NCBI GenBank assembly: GCA_005778405.1
Contig: SXOA01000166.1
Span: 1-44,443 of the forward strand
Length of the DNA: 44,443 nucleotides
Source: Planctomycetaceae bacterium
GTDB lineage: Bacteria > Planctomycetota > Planctomycetia > Pirellulales > Pirellulaceae
Reading direction: 5' to 3'
Below the pieces are notes generated by a model. The model made no database searches and was not told the DNA's origin. It saw nothing but the letters and a program-made list of their open reading frames with translations. Position numbers and translations under genes: made by a program. Numbering within the stretch: the first letter of the stretch is position 1; each line of letters starts with the position of its first letter. Below, piece after piece: positions 42,303-44,443 of the stretch.

Positions 42303-42507
42303 AGGCAGAACTCCAGCGCCGACAAACAGTAGCCACTTGGCGAAAAGGCCCCAACAGTAAACAATTGCTGCAGACCAGCAACAACCAGCGATTTAGATAC
42401 ATACAACCAAGACAACACGAAGACCGGAGTTGCCAGAAGTAACTCATCCGCAGGATGCACCCCACAACTCGCCCGGAAGAAAAGACCCGGCACCAAGGAA
42501 ACCAACC
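42303..42507. promoter_or_regulatory. clpC: Leader region of clpC
   Basis: 205 bp with A-rich runs (ACAACCAGCG, CAACACGAAGACC) before the ribosome binding site at 42495. It probably holds the clpC promoter. No CtsR-type or CIRCE operator repeat was seen. Confidence 0.35.

Positions 42508-44443
<1,936 letters not shown>

Overview
The window reads as a chromosomal segment of a planctomycete (Planctomycetota, perhaps a Pirellulales or Gemmatales relative). It is mostly GC-rich. It carries family hallmarks: a DUF1501 protein, a DUF1549-type protein with a CxxCHDHP motif, an ECF sigma factor paired with a membrane Ser/Thr kinase, CsrA outside any flagellar context, an SO2930-type oxidoreductase fusion, and many palindromic intergenic repeats. 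The lineage call is an inference from gene content only. I saw no rRNA, tRNA, CRISPR array or intact insertion sequence.

Layout. 1-3972: end of a DUF2126 transglutaminase-family gene, a circularly permuted ATP-grasp/alpha-E fusion and a second transglutaminase, matching a known predicted peptide-ligation/modification cluster. 4546-8294: ECF sigma factor and Ser/Thr kinase with a TPR-like sensor half. 8450-12130 (minus): DUF1549 protein and DUF4129 membrane protein. 12388-16329 (plus): argB, argD, argF and rph. 16390-18518 (minus): small membrane protein, DUF1501 protein and csrA. 18835-20586: polysaccharide deacetylase. 20595-22648 (minus): prpB-prpC, the methylcitrate branch of propionate metabolism. 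22793-24469: polytopic membrane protein.

24444-27063 (minus) is the accessory part and looks lower in GC. It holds the truncated tail of a secreted protein and a tight three-gene cluster: a small unknown protein, a HEPN-like/zinc-ribbon protein and a PD-(D/E)XK-like protein. It follows a 997-residue CBM9/PQQ-dehydrogenase/diheme-cytochrome fusion (27079-30072) by only 15 nt. This cluster is my best candidate for an undescribed system.

30304-36216: an SpsF-like cytidylyltransferase, small membrane or secreted proteins, a ketoacyl-synthase homologue that has lost all three catalytic residues, a HEAT-repeat lipoprotein, rarA and a small unknown protein. 36302-40212 (minus): sdhC-sdhA-sdhB, succinate dehydrogenase. 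40392-41477 (minus): ThiD2-ThiE fusion. 41733-44443: TPR membrane protein and clpC, which runs off the right edge.

Many gene starts were moved inward from the longest reading frame, because the N-terminal extensions came from repeat DNA or lacked family similarity. At least six palindromic repeat families sit in the intergenic gaps, and some touch stop codons.
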